DNA of 64,000 nucleotides from Gemmataceae bacterium (GCA_022842245.1 JALHPZ010000011.1:1-64000); one strand, 5' to 3'; positions 17,055 to 25,689 are shown, numbered from the stretch's first letter. The notes: a model not told the origin generated them from the letters alone. A program made the numbers and translations.

Positions 17055-17986
17055 TTCGCACCACCGTTCACCAGCGGTAGCACGACGCGGTCCACGTCGC
17101 ACTCGGTGCGAACGTCGGGGACGTTCCCGAACAACTCCCAGCTCTCGACGAGCGACGCCGACGCGCCGGGCTGGAGCGAGACGAGTTCGCCGACGGTTTC
17201 CATCTCGAGCATGTCTTCGTTGCTGAAGGTCTGGTAGCGCGTGCCGCGGTCGGGGTAGACGGCCCCTTCGCGGTAGTCGAACCGCTTGACGAACAGCGTG
17301 CCGGAGTTGACGTAGCCGACCCAGCCTTCGCGGTGGGCGAGGCCGATCTTCGTCGGGCCCTTGTTCACGTCCTGGCGGAGGAAGAGGTACTTCTTGCCGA
17401 AGGTCCAGCGGCTATCGGCGAAGTCGAAGTACGGCCAGAGAATCAGTTCCTGGTTGGGCGCGAAGTCGGCCGGCGACTTGGCTCGCTTCGGGTGGCCGGG
17501 GTGGTCGAACTTCGCCGGCAGCGGGATCACCTCGACGCCGCCGGGCGCCATGACGGTCGGCCCCCACGGCGCGAGGTCGGTCGGCTCCTTGCCGATGTTC
17601 GTGACGGTGAGGATCACTTCGACCTTCGTGCCGGTCGGGCCCAGCTTCAGTTCCATCGTTTTCTGCACGCCGTATTCGGTCTCGGGCGGCGGCGTGAACT
17701 TCGCGGAGTGCGGGCCGGTCTGTTCCCATTTCACGGGTCGGTTGTCGGCGAAGTAGGTGCGCGTGAGGTCTTCGGGCGCGAGCCAGAAGCGGTGTCCACC
17801 GCGGATCTGCCATTCGGCTTCACCGGTGCCGCCCATCATGGAGTCGTAGTTCTTCATGACGTTGAACCCGCCCGGCAGCCGGTACGCGATGACGCGCGGC
17901 CCGACGTCGAGCGTGACGATTAGTTCGACGTGCCCGTTGGCGAGCTTGAGGTTGTTCTTCCAGCCGCGATATTCGACGACTTCCAC
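17051..17986 (-). CDS. DUF4380-like protein (galactose-mutarotase-like fold suspected)
   Basis: 311 residues from the ATG at 17986. The N-terminal pattern (YRGWKNNLKLANGHVELIVTLDVGPRVIAYRL) and the later GGHRFWLAPED, WGPTVMAPGGVEVIPLP and a long beta-rich body resemble proteins annotated DUF4380, which look like aldose-1-epimerase beta-sandwiches. No leader peptide is seen, so it should be cytoplasmic. It heads a two-gene leftward unit with the hypothetical gene at 16380-17054 (ATGA overlap). A sugar-binding or epimerase role is an inference from fold resemblance only. Confidence 0.6.
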   Translation of the reverse strand: MEVVEYRGWKNNLKLANGHVELIVTLDVGPRVIAYRLPGGFNVMKNYDSMMGGTGEAEWQIRGGHRFWLAPEDLTRTYFADNRPVKWEQTGPHSAKFTPPPETEYGVQKTMELKLGPTGTKVEVILTVTNIGKEPTDLAPWGPTVMAPGGVEVIPLPAKFDHPGHPKRAKSPADFAPNQELILWPYFDFADSRWTFGKKYLFLRQDVNKGPTKIGLAHREGWVGYVNSGTLFVKRFDYREGAVYPDRGTRYQTFSNEDMLEMETVGELVSLQPGASASLVESWELFGNVPDVRTECDVDRVVLPLVNGGAK

Positions 17987-18222
17987 GATGACGCTCCGGG
18001 AGAGAAAGGGAATGGGATGATTGTATGTTTAGCCGCGAGGCGTCCGAGTGCGGAACGCGGAGCGCGGCATGCAGAGTATAACCACATAATTTCAACGGCG
18101 AGACGGAGGCCGACCTCACCGTACGGGATCACGGCATGCCCGTTCCGGCAACAGAGACTCTTACACCGCAATACGCACGTGATGATCGAAACGGTCTTGT
18201 GGACGGTCCAAAGGTTGGCGGC

Positions 18223-19200
18223 TCAGTCTTGGCTTGATCCCTTGCCGTAAACGTGGCCAACGTCGACTTGCTCGAAACCGAGACTTTTGCAGAGGCCCAC
18301 GGCAGCCTCATCGTCGGAGCGCACCTGCAGTTCCACGATGCCGAAGAACTGGTCCTGCAGAAACTTGAGGATGTGGAAGACGAGCATCTTGGCGAGGCCC
18401 TGTTTGCGGAGGTCGGGGCGGACCTGCACGTCGATGATGCCGGCGGACGGGGCGTTCCAGCGCCAGCCGAAGCCTTCCAGTTCCCAAGCGATGGCGCGGG
18501 CGGCGGGCACGCCGGTGAGCTTGTCGATGACGCGGAACTCGGCCGGTTCGAGCGTGTTCCAGAGGCATTCCTGCCACCACGAGGCGATGGAGGCGGTCTT
18601 GAGGAGTTGCACATCGTAGCGCCGACGGAGCAGCGGCACGCGGGTATCCAGCATGATGATCGGCTGGTCCAGTTGGCGCTGGAAGACGGTGACCGATTGG
18701 GCGGGCTGGTAGCCGAACTTGGCGAGGAAGGGTTTGGCGTCGGCGTCGCTTTCGAGGATGCCGGGGGAATTGCTGCCGCCGTAGAGTCCGAAGAGGTGCG
18801 GGTTCACGGGCCACTGCGAACCGAAGACGATGTGGACGGCGCCGCCGTCGGCGAGGTAGGCCTCGGCGCGCTTCAGCAGTTCGCGGCCGATGCCCCGCTT
18901 GCGGTGGCTGGGCCGGACGAGGACACAGCAGACGACGCCGCAGGTGGGGTCGAGCCGCGTTTCTTCTTCGTTCGGGGCGAAGGCAGCGAGCGAGAAGCCG
19001 ACGATCTTGCGTTCGCCGGACTCGGCGACGTCTTCGGCGACGACGAGGGAGTTGGCTTCGAAGTACGGCTTGCTGAACATCCAGCGCTCGAGCAGCGCCG
19101 GATTGCGGATGGGGATGGCACCACGCGCGGTGGCGGATTCGTTCCAGACGTCGGCGAGGCCCGGCGGATCGGTATTGCGGTAGGCGCGGTAGACGATCAC
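18223..19200 (-). CDS. Tandem GNAT N-acetyltransferase
   Basis: 325 residues from a GTG at 19200; an in-frame ATG further upstream would overlap the divergent gene start and adds non-family sequence. Two GNAT domains are visible. The first has CCVLVRPSHRKRGIGRELLKRAEAYL (acetyl-CoA loop RKRGIG). The second has IIDVQVRPDLRKQGLAKMLVFHILKFL and ends VGLCKSLGFEQVDVGHVYGK. Double-GNAT architecture is known from mycothiol synthase and from regulators of small-molecule acylation, but no specific match was seen. In the second domain RKQGLA replaces the usual G-x-G loop, so one domain may be degenerate. It is transcribed divergently from the PQQ-type gene. Confidence 0.8.
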   Translation of the reverse strand: MIVYRAYRNTDPPGLADVWNESATARGAIPIRNPALLERWMFSKPYFEANSLVVAEDVAESGERKIVGFSLAAFAPNEEETRLDPTCGVVCCVLVRPSHRKRGIGRELLKRAEAYLADGGAVHIVFGSQWPVNPHLFGLYGGSNSPGILESDADAKPFLAKFGYQPAQSVTVFQRQLDQPIIMLDTRVPLLRRRYDVQLLKTASIASWWQECLWNTLEPAEFRVIDKLTGVPAARAIAWELEGFGWRWNAPSAGIIDVQVRPDLRKQGLAKMLVFHILKFLQDQFFGIVELQVRSDDEAAVGLCKSLGFEQVDVGHVYGKGSSQD

Positions 19201-19285
19201 GGGGCGGCCTCGATCGGCATCATCTACCCATACTATAAGCGAATCGCCGGGTTTTCGACTTCCTTCCCTCGCCGATGCCACCATC

Positions 19286-20494
19286 ATGCCGAGAATCGCC
19301 GCCCTGCTCGCCGTTCCGCTCCTACTCGCCGCCGACTGGCCGCAGATCCTCGGCCCGAACCGCGACGGTCGCTCGCCGGAGACGAAGCTGAATTGGGACT
19401 GGATCGCGAAGCCGCCGGCGATGGTCTGGTCGAAGTCGATCGGCAGCGGCTGGGCGGGCGTGCCGGTGGTCGGCGGGAAGTCGTTCCTGTTCCATCGCAT
19501 CGACGACGAGGACATTCTGGAGGCGCTCGACGCCGCTACCGGGGAGCGCCTCTGGAAGTTCGCGTATCCGGCGAAGTATCGGGACGATTTCGGCTTCGAC
19601 GACGGCCCGCGCGCCACACCGACGGTCGGAAAGGATGCCGTGTGCATCCTCGGCGCGAACGGCGACCTGCACGCGGTGGAGCTGCGCACGGGAGCGAAGC
19701 GCTGGCACCGGAACGTGCTGAAGGAGTACGGGGCGGACAAGGGGTTCTTCGGCGTCGCGAGTTCGCCGGTGATCGCCGACGGCAAGGCGATCGTGAACGC
19801 GGGGGGCAAGGGCGCGTGCCTCGTGGCGTTCGACCTCGCGAGCGGGAAGGAAGTGTGGAAAGTCGGCGACGACGCGGCGAGTTATTCGTCGCCGGTGGTG
19901 GCGAAGTTCGGCGAGCGGAGCGTCGTGCTGGCGTTCACGCGGGCCGGCCTGCTGGGCGTCGCGCTCGATTCCGGCACGAAGCTGTTCGACCTGCCGTGGC
20001 GCTCGCGGATCGATGCGTCCGTGAACGCATCCGTGCCGCTGGTGCTGGACGGGCACATCTTCCTGACGTCCTCCTACGGGACCGGGGCGATCCTGCTCAA
20101 GTGCGACGGGAAATCGATCGAGGAAATCTGGTCGAACGACAAGTCGTTGTCGTGCCAGTATGCGACGCCGGTGCGGGCGGGCGATCACCTCTTCGGCACC
20201 GACGGCCGGGCGGACTTCAACACGGGTCGGCTGCGCTGCATCGAGTGGAAGACCGGGGCGGTGAAGTGGAGCAAGGAGCGCTTCGGCTGCGCCGGCGTGA
20301 TCGGCGTGGACGGGAAGTTCGTGGCCGTGACGGAGGCGGGGGAACTGGTGGCGTTCGAGGCGAACGCGGAGAAGTACGCGGAACTGGGGCGTGCGACGAT
20401 CCTGGGCGAGAAGGTACGGGCGATCCCGTCGTTCGCCGACGGCCGGCTGTACGCACGGGACGGGGCGAAGCTGGTGTGCGTGGCGTTAAAATAA
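19286..20494 (+). CDS. PQQ-like beta-propeller repeat protein
   Basis: 402 residues with a signal peptide (PRIAALLAVPLLLAADW), so probably periplasmic. The sequence carries repeated PQQ-type blades: ALDAATGERLWKF, AVELRTGAKRWHRN, AFDLASGKEVWKV, IEWKTGAVKWSKE, all fitting the AxDxxTGxxxW pattern. The opening DWPQILGPNRDGRSPET is typical of planctomycete outer-membrane BamB-like or pyrrolo-quinoline-quinone-like proteins. No quinone-binding residues can be assigned, so it may be a structural propeller rather than a dehydrogenase. It starts 86 bases from the divergent GNAT start. Confidence 0.8.
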   Translation: MPRIAALLAVPLLLAADWPQILGPNRDGRSPETKLNWDWIAKPPAMVWSKSIGSGWAGVPVVGGKSFLFHRIDDEDILEALDAATGERLWKFAYPAKYRDDFGFDDGPRATPTVGKDAVCILGANGDLHAVELRTGAKRWHRNVLKEYGADKGFFGVASSPVIADGKAIVNAGGKGACLVAFDLASGKEVWKVGDDAASYSSPVVAKFGERSVVLAFTRAGLLGVALDSGTKLFDLPWRSRIDASVNASVPLVLDGHIFLTSSYGTGAILLKCDGKSIEEIWSNDKSLSCQYATPVRAGDHLFGTDGRADFNTGRLRCIEWKTGAVKWSKERFGCAGVIGVDGKFVAVTEAGELVAFEANAEKYAELGRATILGEKVRAIPSFADGRLYARDGAKLVCVALK

Positions 20495-20515
20495 TGTCTA
20501 AATCCGAGCCAACCG

Positions 20516-21004
20516 ATGCAATCGAACGCCGAAAACGGAGCGTATTTCCTGCTGGCGGGGTTCGGCCTGTTGTCGGTTGCAGTCATTGCGAAATTGGTTC
20601 GAGACACGCGAGGCCTGCCACTCCGAACACGTTGTCGGTCGATGGGGTCAATACTACGTCGCGGTTTCGTTCGAATATTGCCGAGTCGTCTGGTCGTGTG
20701 CGTACTACTCGCTTGGTTCGGCGGCTTCATTCTTGGTGTGCTTTTTCTCGGATTGATCTGCTTCCTCGGCCTTCGTTGGTACGCTTCGACGTTGCCCGTT
20801 CCCACGGAGGCTTATGAAGGATTTGGCGATGCGATGATGCTCATGATGTACGCGTATTGTTGTTTGGTCTGCTCGCTGATTTTCGGCGTTATGACGGGGT
20901 TTTCCCTCGCTATTCGCACGTACGAGCGTCTGACGCCTTCGCCCTCCGTTCCTTTGGACAATTCCCCGCTCGCGATCAAATCCCCCCGCGCGGCGCACGA
21001 ATAG
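20516..21004 (+). CDS. Hypothetical three- or four-helix membrane protein
   Basis: 162 residues, not recognised. Hydrophobic segments lie at about 9-27, 59-85 and 106-130, the second possibly forming two helices (RLVVCVLLAWFGGFILGVLFLGLICFLGLRWYA). The C-terminal 30 residues are polar and Pro/Ser-rich. It starts 22 bases after the PQQ-type gene and ends 34 bases before the kinase, so it may be part of one rightward transcript. The base composition is lower in GC than in both neighbours. Confidence 0.55.
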   Translation: MQSNAENGAYFLLAGFGLLSVAVIAKLVRDTRGLPLRTRCRSMGSILRRGFVRILPSRLVVCVLLAWFGGFILGVLFLGLICFLGLRWYASTLPVPTEAYEGFGDAMMLMMYAYCCLVCSLIFGVMTGFSLAIRTYERLTPSPSVPLDNSPLAIKSPRAAHE

Positions 21005-21037
21005 TACAACGAAATCACTCCGTTCCCGAGGCCATCC

Positions 21038-22711
21038 ATGCGGTTCACCTACCGATCGGGCGAACGCCCCCTCGCGGGGTACACCGTCAAGCGCGGCGTC
21101 GGCAAAGGCGGCTTCGGCGAGGTCTACTTCGCGGTCAGCGATTCCGGCAAGGAAGTCGCGCTCAAGCTCCTGCGCGGCAGCTCCGACATCGAGCTCCGCG
21201 GCGTCGCCAACTGCCTCAACCTCAAGCACCCCAACCTCGTCCACATCTACGACCTCAAGGAAGACAACCACGGCGACAAGTGGCTCGTCATGGAGTACGT
21301 CCTCGGCGAGAGCATGGCGCAGGTGCTGGACCGGCACCCGAACGGTCTGCCCGTCAACCTCGCCGTCGAGTGGTTCCAGAACCTCGCCCGCGCCGTCGCG
21401 TACCTGCACGACCACGGCGTCGTCCACCGCGACCTGAAGCCCGCCAACATCTTCCTCGAGCACGGCAGCCTCAAGGTCGGCGACTACGGCCTCAGCAAGG
21501 CGATGAGCCAGACGAACAAGCAGCAGACGCGCACCGTCGGCACCGTCCACTTCATGGCCCCGGAAATTTCGAGCGGGAACTACACGAAGTCGATCGACAT
21601 CTACGCGTGCGGCGTGATGCTCCAGGAGATGCTGACGGGCAAGGTGCCGTTCGACGGCGAGAGCGACGGCGAAATCCTGATGAAACACCTGACGGCGTCG
21701 CCGGACCTGTCGGCGGTGCCGGAGCCGTTCCGCCCGGTGATCGCGAAGGCGCTGGACAAGAACCCGCTGAAGCGCTTCGCGACGATGACGGAGATGGCGA
21801 AGGCGGTGGACCTGGCGTATCCGAGCGAGCCGGTGGCGCCCGCGCCGCCGGTGGCGAGGATGCACGTGGCGACGGAAGTGCCGCCGCCGTTGCCGGCTTC
21901 CGCATCGGCGACGATTCCGGCGGCCGCGGCGATCCCGGTGGCGGCGGAGGTGCCGAAGGCGATGCCGATCGCGCCGCCCGCATCGCCGGTTCCCCCCGTC
22001 GTGCCTCTGAAGACGATCCCGGTTGCGAAGCCGGTCGCCGTCGATCCGCCATCCGCCGCCTCGGAATCGTTCCGCGACCGGCTCGTCGAACGGCTCGGCG
22101 GCATGCTGCAGGCGCCGATCGTCGTCGCCTGCGGCATCCTGCCCTGGATGGCCGTCACGCGCACCGGCGACTGGGCCACCATCGGCAAGATGAGCCTCGT
22201 ATCGCTGGCGCTCGCGTGGGCGGTCCTGCTCGGCGCCGGTCGGGCGAAATTCAAGACGAGCGACTCGTGGGGCCGCCGGCTCCGCTTCGCCGGCCTCGGC
22301 GCGCTCGTCGGCCTGCTCGCGTTCTGGCTCGAAGGCTGGATCGGTCCGACCTTCGACGAATTCCCCGAAGAGAACCCGAACGCCAACGCGTACCTCTTCG
22401 GTTGGATGAACATTCCGCCGAAGTCCGTGCCCGTACTCTCGGGTTATACCCTCTACTTCGCCTGCGTCCTTGGTGCCGCCCGCTGGTGGCGCGCCGTCGC
22501 CAAGGACCGCAAGGAGCGCTTCAGCCTCTTCCCGCCGTTCGTCGCGGCGTTCTGGGGCGGCGTGCTGTCGTTCCTCTGGCCCTGGCAGGCCGGCAATCTG
22601 GAGTACGGCATCATCCCGCTCGTGCTCGCCACCGTCGCGGCGCAGTGGGTCAGCCCGTGGGTGCCGCCGCCGCCCCCGCCGGCCAAGAAGCTGCGCTGGC
22701 GGTCTCGCTAA
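21038..22711 (+). CDS. Membrane-anchored Ser/Thr protein kinase
   Basis: 557 residues. The Hanks-type kinase domain covers about 1-270: glycine loop GVGKGGFGEVY, VALKLL with the ATP lysine, catalytic loop HRDLKPAN at 130-137, DYG in place of the usual DFG, GTVHFMAPE and DIYACGVMLQEMLTGKVPF. A long Ala/Pro/Val-rich linker (about 275-340) leads to a hydrophobic C-terminal region with four to five membrane segments and a Pro-rich end (WVPPPPPPAKK). The kinase domain should face the cytoplasm. DYG occurs in some active kinases. It is followed by a lipoprotein gene 42 bases downstream that may be co-transcribed. Confidence 0.9.
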   Translation: MRFTYRSGERPLAGYTVKRGVGKGGFGEVYFAVSDSGKEVALKLLRGSSDIELRGVANCLNLKHPNLVHIYDLKEDNHGDKWLVMEYVLGESMAQVLDRHPNGLPVNLAVEWFQNLARAVAYLHDHGVVHRDLKPANIFLEHGSLKVGDYGLSKAMSQTNKQQTRTVGTVHFMAPEISSGNYTKSIDIYACGVMLQEMLTGKVPFDGESDGEILMKHLTASPDLSAVPEPFRPVIAKALDKNPLKRFATMTEMAKAVDLAYPSEPVAPAPPVARMHVATEVPPPLPASASATIPAAAAIPVAAEVPKAMPIAPPASPVPPVVPLKTIPVAKPVAVDPPSAASESFRDRLVERLGGMLQAPIVVACGILPWMAVTRTGDWATIGKMSLVSLALAWAVLLGAGRAKFKTSDSWGRRLRFAGLGALVGLLAFWLEGWIGPTFDEFPEENPNANAYLFGWMNIPPKSVPVLSGYTLYFACVLGAARWWRAVAKDRKERFSLFPPFVAAFWGGVLSFLWPWQAGNLEYGIIPLVLATVAAQWVSPWVPPPPPPAKKLRWRSR

Positions 22712-22753
22712 GAAGGGGACAGGAAACAGGGTTCTTGCTTGAGGTCGTTACCC

Positions 22754-23539
22754 ATGAAACTCACGAAAGCGGTCGGCCTCTTGGTCGCGGTACTCGCGTT
22801 CGGCCTCGTCGGCTGCCAGGGCGATGCGAAGCCGCGCCCGCCCAAGCCCGCGAAGAAGGGCGAAGCACCAAATCCTCCCGCCCCGCCGGTACCACCGGAG
22901 ACGCCGGAGTCGCCCGCCGGCCCGATCGTCATCGTCGCCGGGCCGAACGGCGACGGCCCCGGGGTGCGCAATCTCCCGGCCATCATGAAGAAGGTCGAAG
23001 ACAAAATCGCCTTCGAGAAACTCGCCGCCGAACGGTTCGCCGCCAAGGGGTCCCCGCCGCCGCCCACCGTGCGCCTGCCCGGCATCCGCAGCAAGGACCC
23101 GCACCGCACGAAGGAACTGGCGCTCGCCGACGCCCTGAACGTCGCGCGCATCGAGTTGATGAAACAGCTCGAACAACTCGACCCGCCGATCCACACGCGG
23201 CCGTCGATGGTCACGATGCGCACGAACTACCTGAAGGGGGAGCCGCGCGAGATCCTGCCGTCCGAGGAGGAGAAATCGGTCATCCGGGCGAACAACCTCA
23301 ACGCGAACGTGCGCTGGGTGGAGATCGACCTCGAACTGAGCGAGGACCACGTGCAGAAGCTGCGCTCGGCCGAGCGCGTGACGGACGCCTTCCGCATCGC
23401 GGCGCTGGCGTTCGCGCTCGTGGCGGCGCTCTACGGCTTCCTCCGCCTTGACCAGTGGACGAAGGGCTACCTTACGCTCTGGCTCGGCCTCGGCGCCGGC
23501 GCCGCCGTCGTCGTCGTGGGGTTGCTGGTGCTTGCGTAA
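22754..23539 (+). CDS. Lipoprotein with Pro-rich linker and C-terminal membrane segments
   Basis: 261 residues from the ATG at 22754. The leader MKLTKAVGLLVAVLAFGLVGC has a lipobox-like LVGC, so lipid attachment to Cys-21 is expected. A Pro/Lys/Ala-rich stretch (about 25-60) follows, then a mixed soluble part, then two hydrophobic segments near the C-terminus (IAALAFALVAALYGFL and a Gly/Ala/Val-rich last helix). A lipid anchor combined with C-terminal membrane helices is unusual. The function is unknown; being downstream of the kinase, it could be a partner or substrate. It ends 1 base before the convergent pseudopilin stop. Confidence 0.65.
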   Translation: MKLTKAVGLLVAVLAFGLVGCQGDAKPRPPKPAKKGEAPNPPAPPVPPETPESPAGPIVIVAGPNGDGPGVRNLPAIMKKVEDKIAFEKLAAERFAAKGSPPPPTVRLPGIRSKDPHRTKELALADALNVARIELMKQLEQLDPPIHTRPSMVTMRTNYLKGEPREILPSEEEKSVIRANNLNANVRWVEIDLELSEDHVQKLRSAERVTDAFRIAALAFALVAALYGFLRLDQWTKGYLTLWLGLGAGAAVVVVGLLVLA

Positions 23540-23540
23540 G

Positions 23541-24440
23541 TTATTCCCTGACCGATTCACCTCCAGCCGGCGTCACCATTGACCAAAAAACAGTATCGCG
23601 AATGTTTCGTGAAATCGTCCGACAACTCCCATCATACATGGCGACTGGCAGGCCGGATTTGAACTGTGTTTGGAGGACGTGCGGGTCCACATCGGGAACG
23701 TGTGGACGGTACTGAAACGTTTTACCCGGAACCGAAGGAACCGTCGATTTGCCATCAGCACTTGTGACAGGCAATACGTCTCCCCACCGTTTATCGGCGA
23801 AACTGGCGCATCTCCGACCGTACACTTCATCCAAGTGAAGTGGCCCGAAAACCGCATCGTACGTGCCGTAAGTTTGAGCACCTGTCGACGTCGGATCCGC
23901 GGAGGCAAAATGTTTTTCGGCGAACGCGATCGTGTTGCTCAATCCGTCTCTTAATGTCGCACTCATCGACAGATATCCATCCATTGAGGCCAGATTCACG
24001 GCGTAACTACATTTGGCACGTACGAAGTTCAATCGCGGATCATAATCGATCGAAGGATCTCCAGGACTGAGATAGATCGGAATCTTGGGGGAGATCGAAT
24101 CTAGCGGATCGGACGATCCTGGTTTGTGTTTCCAAACATTGGGATCATATGCATACGGCGCAATCACGACAAATATCGAATGATTCTTAAAAAAACCGGA
24201 CGACCTTGCATATTCGGTGGAATTGGCCACATTTTTAATCGTGCCCTCGTGCTCGTCTGCATACTGATGAGTACCTTGTATCATCTGCCGGAGATTATTG
24301 ATGCTTTGAATCCTCGCCGCGTCTTCGCGAACCGATTGAATCGCCGGAAGCAAGATTCCCAGCAAGACAGCGAAGATTGCGATGACTACGAGCAACTCGA
24401 GAATTGAAAAACCCTTGCGGGCGGTTCTCGTTAACATCAT
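23541..24440 (-). CDS. DUF1559 pseudopilin-like protein (lower-GC copy)
   Basis: 299 residues. The N-terminus is a type IV prepilin leader: basic MLTRTARKG, then [25 protein letters not shown] with Glu at +5 of the predicted mature protein, so prepilin peptidase processing after Gly is expected. The following stretch VREDAARIQSINNLRQM and the ending with an RxISRNI segment match DUF1559, the large planctomycete-specific family. In this copy the usual H-x-G-G-A-N motif before the C-terminus is not obvious. Two adjacent ATGs (24440, 24437) follow an AGGAGG. Codon usage is less GC-rich than in most neighbours. Confidence 0.85.
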   Translation of the reverse strand: MMLTRTARKGFSILELLVVIAIFAVLLGILLPAIQSVREDAARIQSINNLRQMIQGTHQYADEHEGTIKNVANSTEYARSSGFFKNHSIFVVIAPYAYDPNVWKHKPGSSDPLDSISPKIPIYLSPGDPSIDYDPRLNFVRAKCSYAVNLASMDGYLSMSATLRDGLSNTIAFAEKHFASADPTSTGAQTYGTYDAVFGPLHLDEVYGRRCASFADKRWGDVLPVTSADGKSTVPSVPGKTFQYRPHVPDVDPHVLQTQFKSGLPVAMYDGSCRTISRNIRDTVFWSMVTPAGGESVRE

Positions 24441-24445
24441 TCATT

Positions 24446-24451
24446 CCTCCT
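24446..24451 (-). promoter_or_regulatory. Perfect Shine-Dalgarno site before the DUF1559 gene
   Basis: On the leftward strand AGGAGG lies 5 bases before the ATG at 24440 and 8 bases before the ATG at 24437. Spacing favours the second ATG, removing one Met. Most genes in this window lack so strong a site. Confidence 0.6.
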
Positions 24452-24547
24452 GAAATAATTCCGGCGATGCCGTCATAACGGATTGGCCACGGTTTCCATA
24501 CTCCTTGTCATTCAGCAGTTTGATTCGAGGCACCTCAGATCGTGCCT

Positions 24548-25030
24548 TCATGGGATCGGCGTAATTGTCGAAGATGTAACTGTCGGCCCTTGCGTGGTAG
24601 GCCCCATGCCAACGACGTAGCTGCAGGTGACATAAATACGGTACTTGTCACCGGACGCAGGTGCGGGTGTGAAAGTATGAAATCCCGTGTCGTAATTATA
24701 TGTGTTATTCGTTGGCCCGCCGGTCTGCACGACCCCGGCTACGTCGGACCAGGCTCCTTGTCCGCCTGTCTGCTTCTGGAAAGTAACCGTGACAGTAACC
24801 TGAACCGTTCCATTTGGCAAGTTGGTGACGCTTCCAGTCCCCTTCCATTCGTGGTAGCTTGGCTGAGGTGGTGGTGGAGCGACTAATTGAGTTACTGGTG
24901 CGTTCGCACTGATCGCAACTTGTGCATAAACGACCGAATTGGACGAAAGAAAGAATGCTGTGATCGCGAACGCGAGGATTACCCTCTTTAGGGGTATATT
25001 AGGCGTGGCGTGGCGTGGCGTGGCGAACAT
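24548..25030 (-). CDS. Small secreted protein with a pentanucleotide repeat at its 5' end
   Basis: 160 residues from the ATG at 25030, preceded by a GGAG at about -9. Residues 2-10 (FATPRHATP) are encoded by a GGCGT/CGCCA tandem repeat and lie before an otherwise normal signal peptide (PLKRVILAFAITAFFLSSNSVVYAQ). The mature part is Thr/Val-rich and beta-like (VQVTVTVTFQKQ, TGFHTFTPAP, YRIYVTCSYVVG), with a Pro-rich start (APPPPQPSYHEW). No family was recognised. It could be an adhesive or surface-layer component. A promoter and a palindrome precede it, and the pseudopilin gene lies 107 bases downstream on the same strand. Confidence 0.65.
   Translation of the reverse strand: MFATPRHATPNIPLKRVILAFAITAFFLSSNSVVYAQVAISANAPVTQLVAPPPPQPSYHEWKGTGSVTNLPNGTVQVTVTVTFQKQTGGQGAWSDVAGVVQTGGPTNNTYNYDTGFHTFTPAPASGDKYRIYVTCSYVVGMGPTTQGPTVTSSTITPIP
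25002..25025 (-). repeat. Pentanucleotide tandem repeat (CGCCA)4.8 inside the coding start
   Basis: Read on the + strand the unit is GGCGT, present four times plus GGCG, with no interruption. It begins 5 bases before the end of the first two codons of the leftward gene. A gain or loss of one unit would shift the reading frame. Confidence 0.85.
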
Positions 25031-25069
25031 GAAATTCTCCGGTTGAGAGATACCGAAGGTGAAACTCGA

Positions 25070-25087
25070 CACGATAAAATTGTCGTG
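25070..25087. promoter_or_regulatory. Palindromic operator-like site
   Basis: CACGATAAAATTGTCGTG is a dyad with five perfect outer pairs, a G-T wobble and two A-T pairs. It lies immediately downstream of the -10 box at 25094-25099, at or just after the expected transcription start. A bound protein there would block the leftward promoter. Confidence 0.4.
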
Positions 25088-25093
25088 CCTGCG

Positions 25094-25122
25094 AATATAT
25101 GCTGTCAATAAAAAAATGTAAA
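25094..25122 (-). promoter_or_regulatory. Sigma-70-like promoter for the secreted-protein gene
   Basis: On the leftward strand TTTACA (25122-25117) and TATATT (25099-25094) are separated by exactly 17 bases, in an AT-rich stretch. It predicts a leader of about 57 bases before the ATG at 25030. This is the best consensus match seen in the window. Confidence 0.55.
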
Positions 25123-25141
25123 ATCTCCAAAAGTAGTCTAC

Positions 25142-25660
25142 GTGGCATTATCGGCTAACTCAATTCCTGTACTCCGCCCCGCCGCGCCGTCGGATGCCGA
25201 TGCGATCTGGTCGCTCTTTCAAGCGGCCATCGCCGGCGGGGACGCGTTCGTCTTTTCTCCCGAGACGACGCGCGACGAGGCCCTCAACTACTGGTTCCAA
25301 CACGGCTCCTTTTCCTACCTCGTGGAGCGCGATGGACAAATCCTCGGCGTGTACGTCGTGAAGCCGAACCAGCCGGGGCTGGGCTCGCACGTCGCGAACG
25401 CGGCGTACACCGTGGCGCCGGCGGCGCGCGGGCACGGCATCGGCCGGGCGCTCGGCGAACATTCCCTGCGCGAGGCGAAACGCCGCGGCTATCGAGCGAT
25501 GCAGTTCAACGCCGTCGTCGCCACGAACGAGCCGGCCGTGCGGCTCTGGACCAGCCTCGGGTTCCGGATCGTCGGCACGCTCCCCGGCGCGTTCCACCAT
25601 CGCACGCTCGGTTTCGTCGATCTCCTCGTGATGTACCGCTCGCTCGACGACATCCCGTAA
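25142..25660 (+). CDS. GNAT family N-acetyltransferase
   Basis: 172 residues from a GTG at 25142. It shows the single GNAT domain: [19 protein letters not shown] at the start, [30 protein letters not shown] with the acetyl-CoA loop (RGHGIG), and [23 protein letters not shown], the usual C-terminal motif B. Length and order are normal for small-molecule or phosphinothricin-type acetyltransferases; the acceptor is unknown. It is divergent from the lower-GC secreted-protein gene and 29 bases upstream of the formamidase-family gene, so the two may be co-transcribed. Confidence 0.85.
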   Translation: MALSANSIPVLRPAAPSDADAIWSLFQAAIAGGDAFVFSPETTRDEALNYWFQHGSFSYLVERDGQILGVYVVKPNQPGLGSHVANAAYTVAPAARGHGIGRALGEHSLREAKRRGYRAMQFNAVVATNEPAVRLWTSLGFRIVGTLPGAFHHRTLGFVDLLVMYRSLDDIP

Positions 25661-25689
25661 GATGACGCCCATCCCCCGGAGCCATCCCC

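Noticed and set aside
19201..19809. N-terminal extension of the tandem GNAT protein
   Set aside because: The open frame continues through the divergent PQQ-type gene start, and the added residues are Ser/Arg-rich without domain similarity.
18253..20817. 854-residue rightward open frame across the GNAT and PQQ-type genes
   Set aside because: It overlaps two well-supported genes in other frames and has Arg/Gly-rich composition with no family motif.
20857..23451. 864-residue rightward open frame across the kinase gene
   Set aside because: It is an alternate frame of the kinase and lipoprotein genes, almost entirely Arg, Ala, Gly and Pro; the kinase frame has all Hanks motifs.
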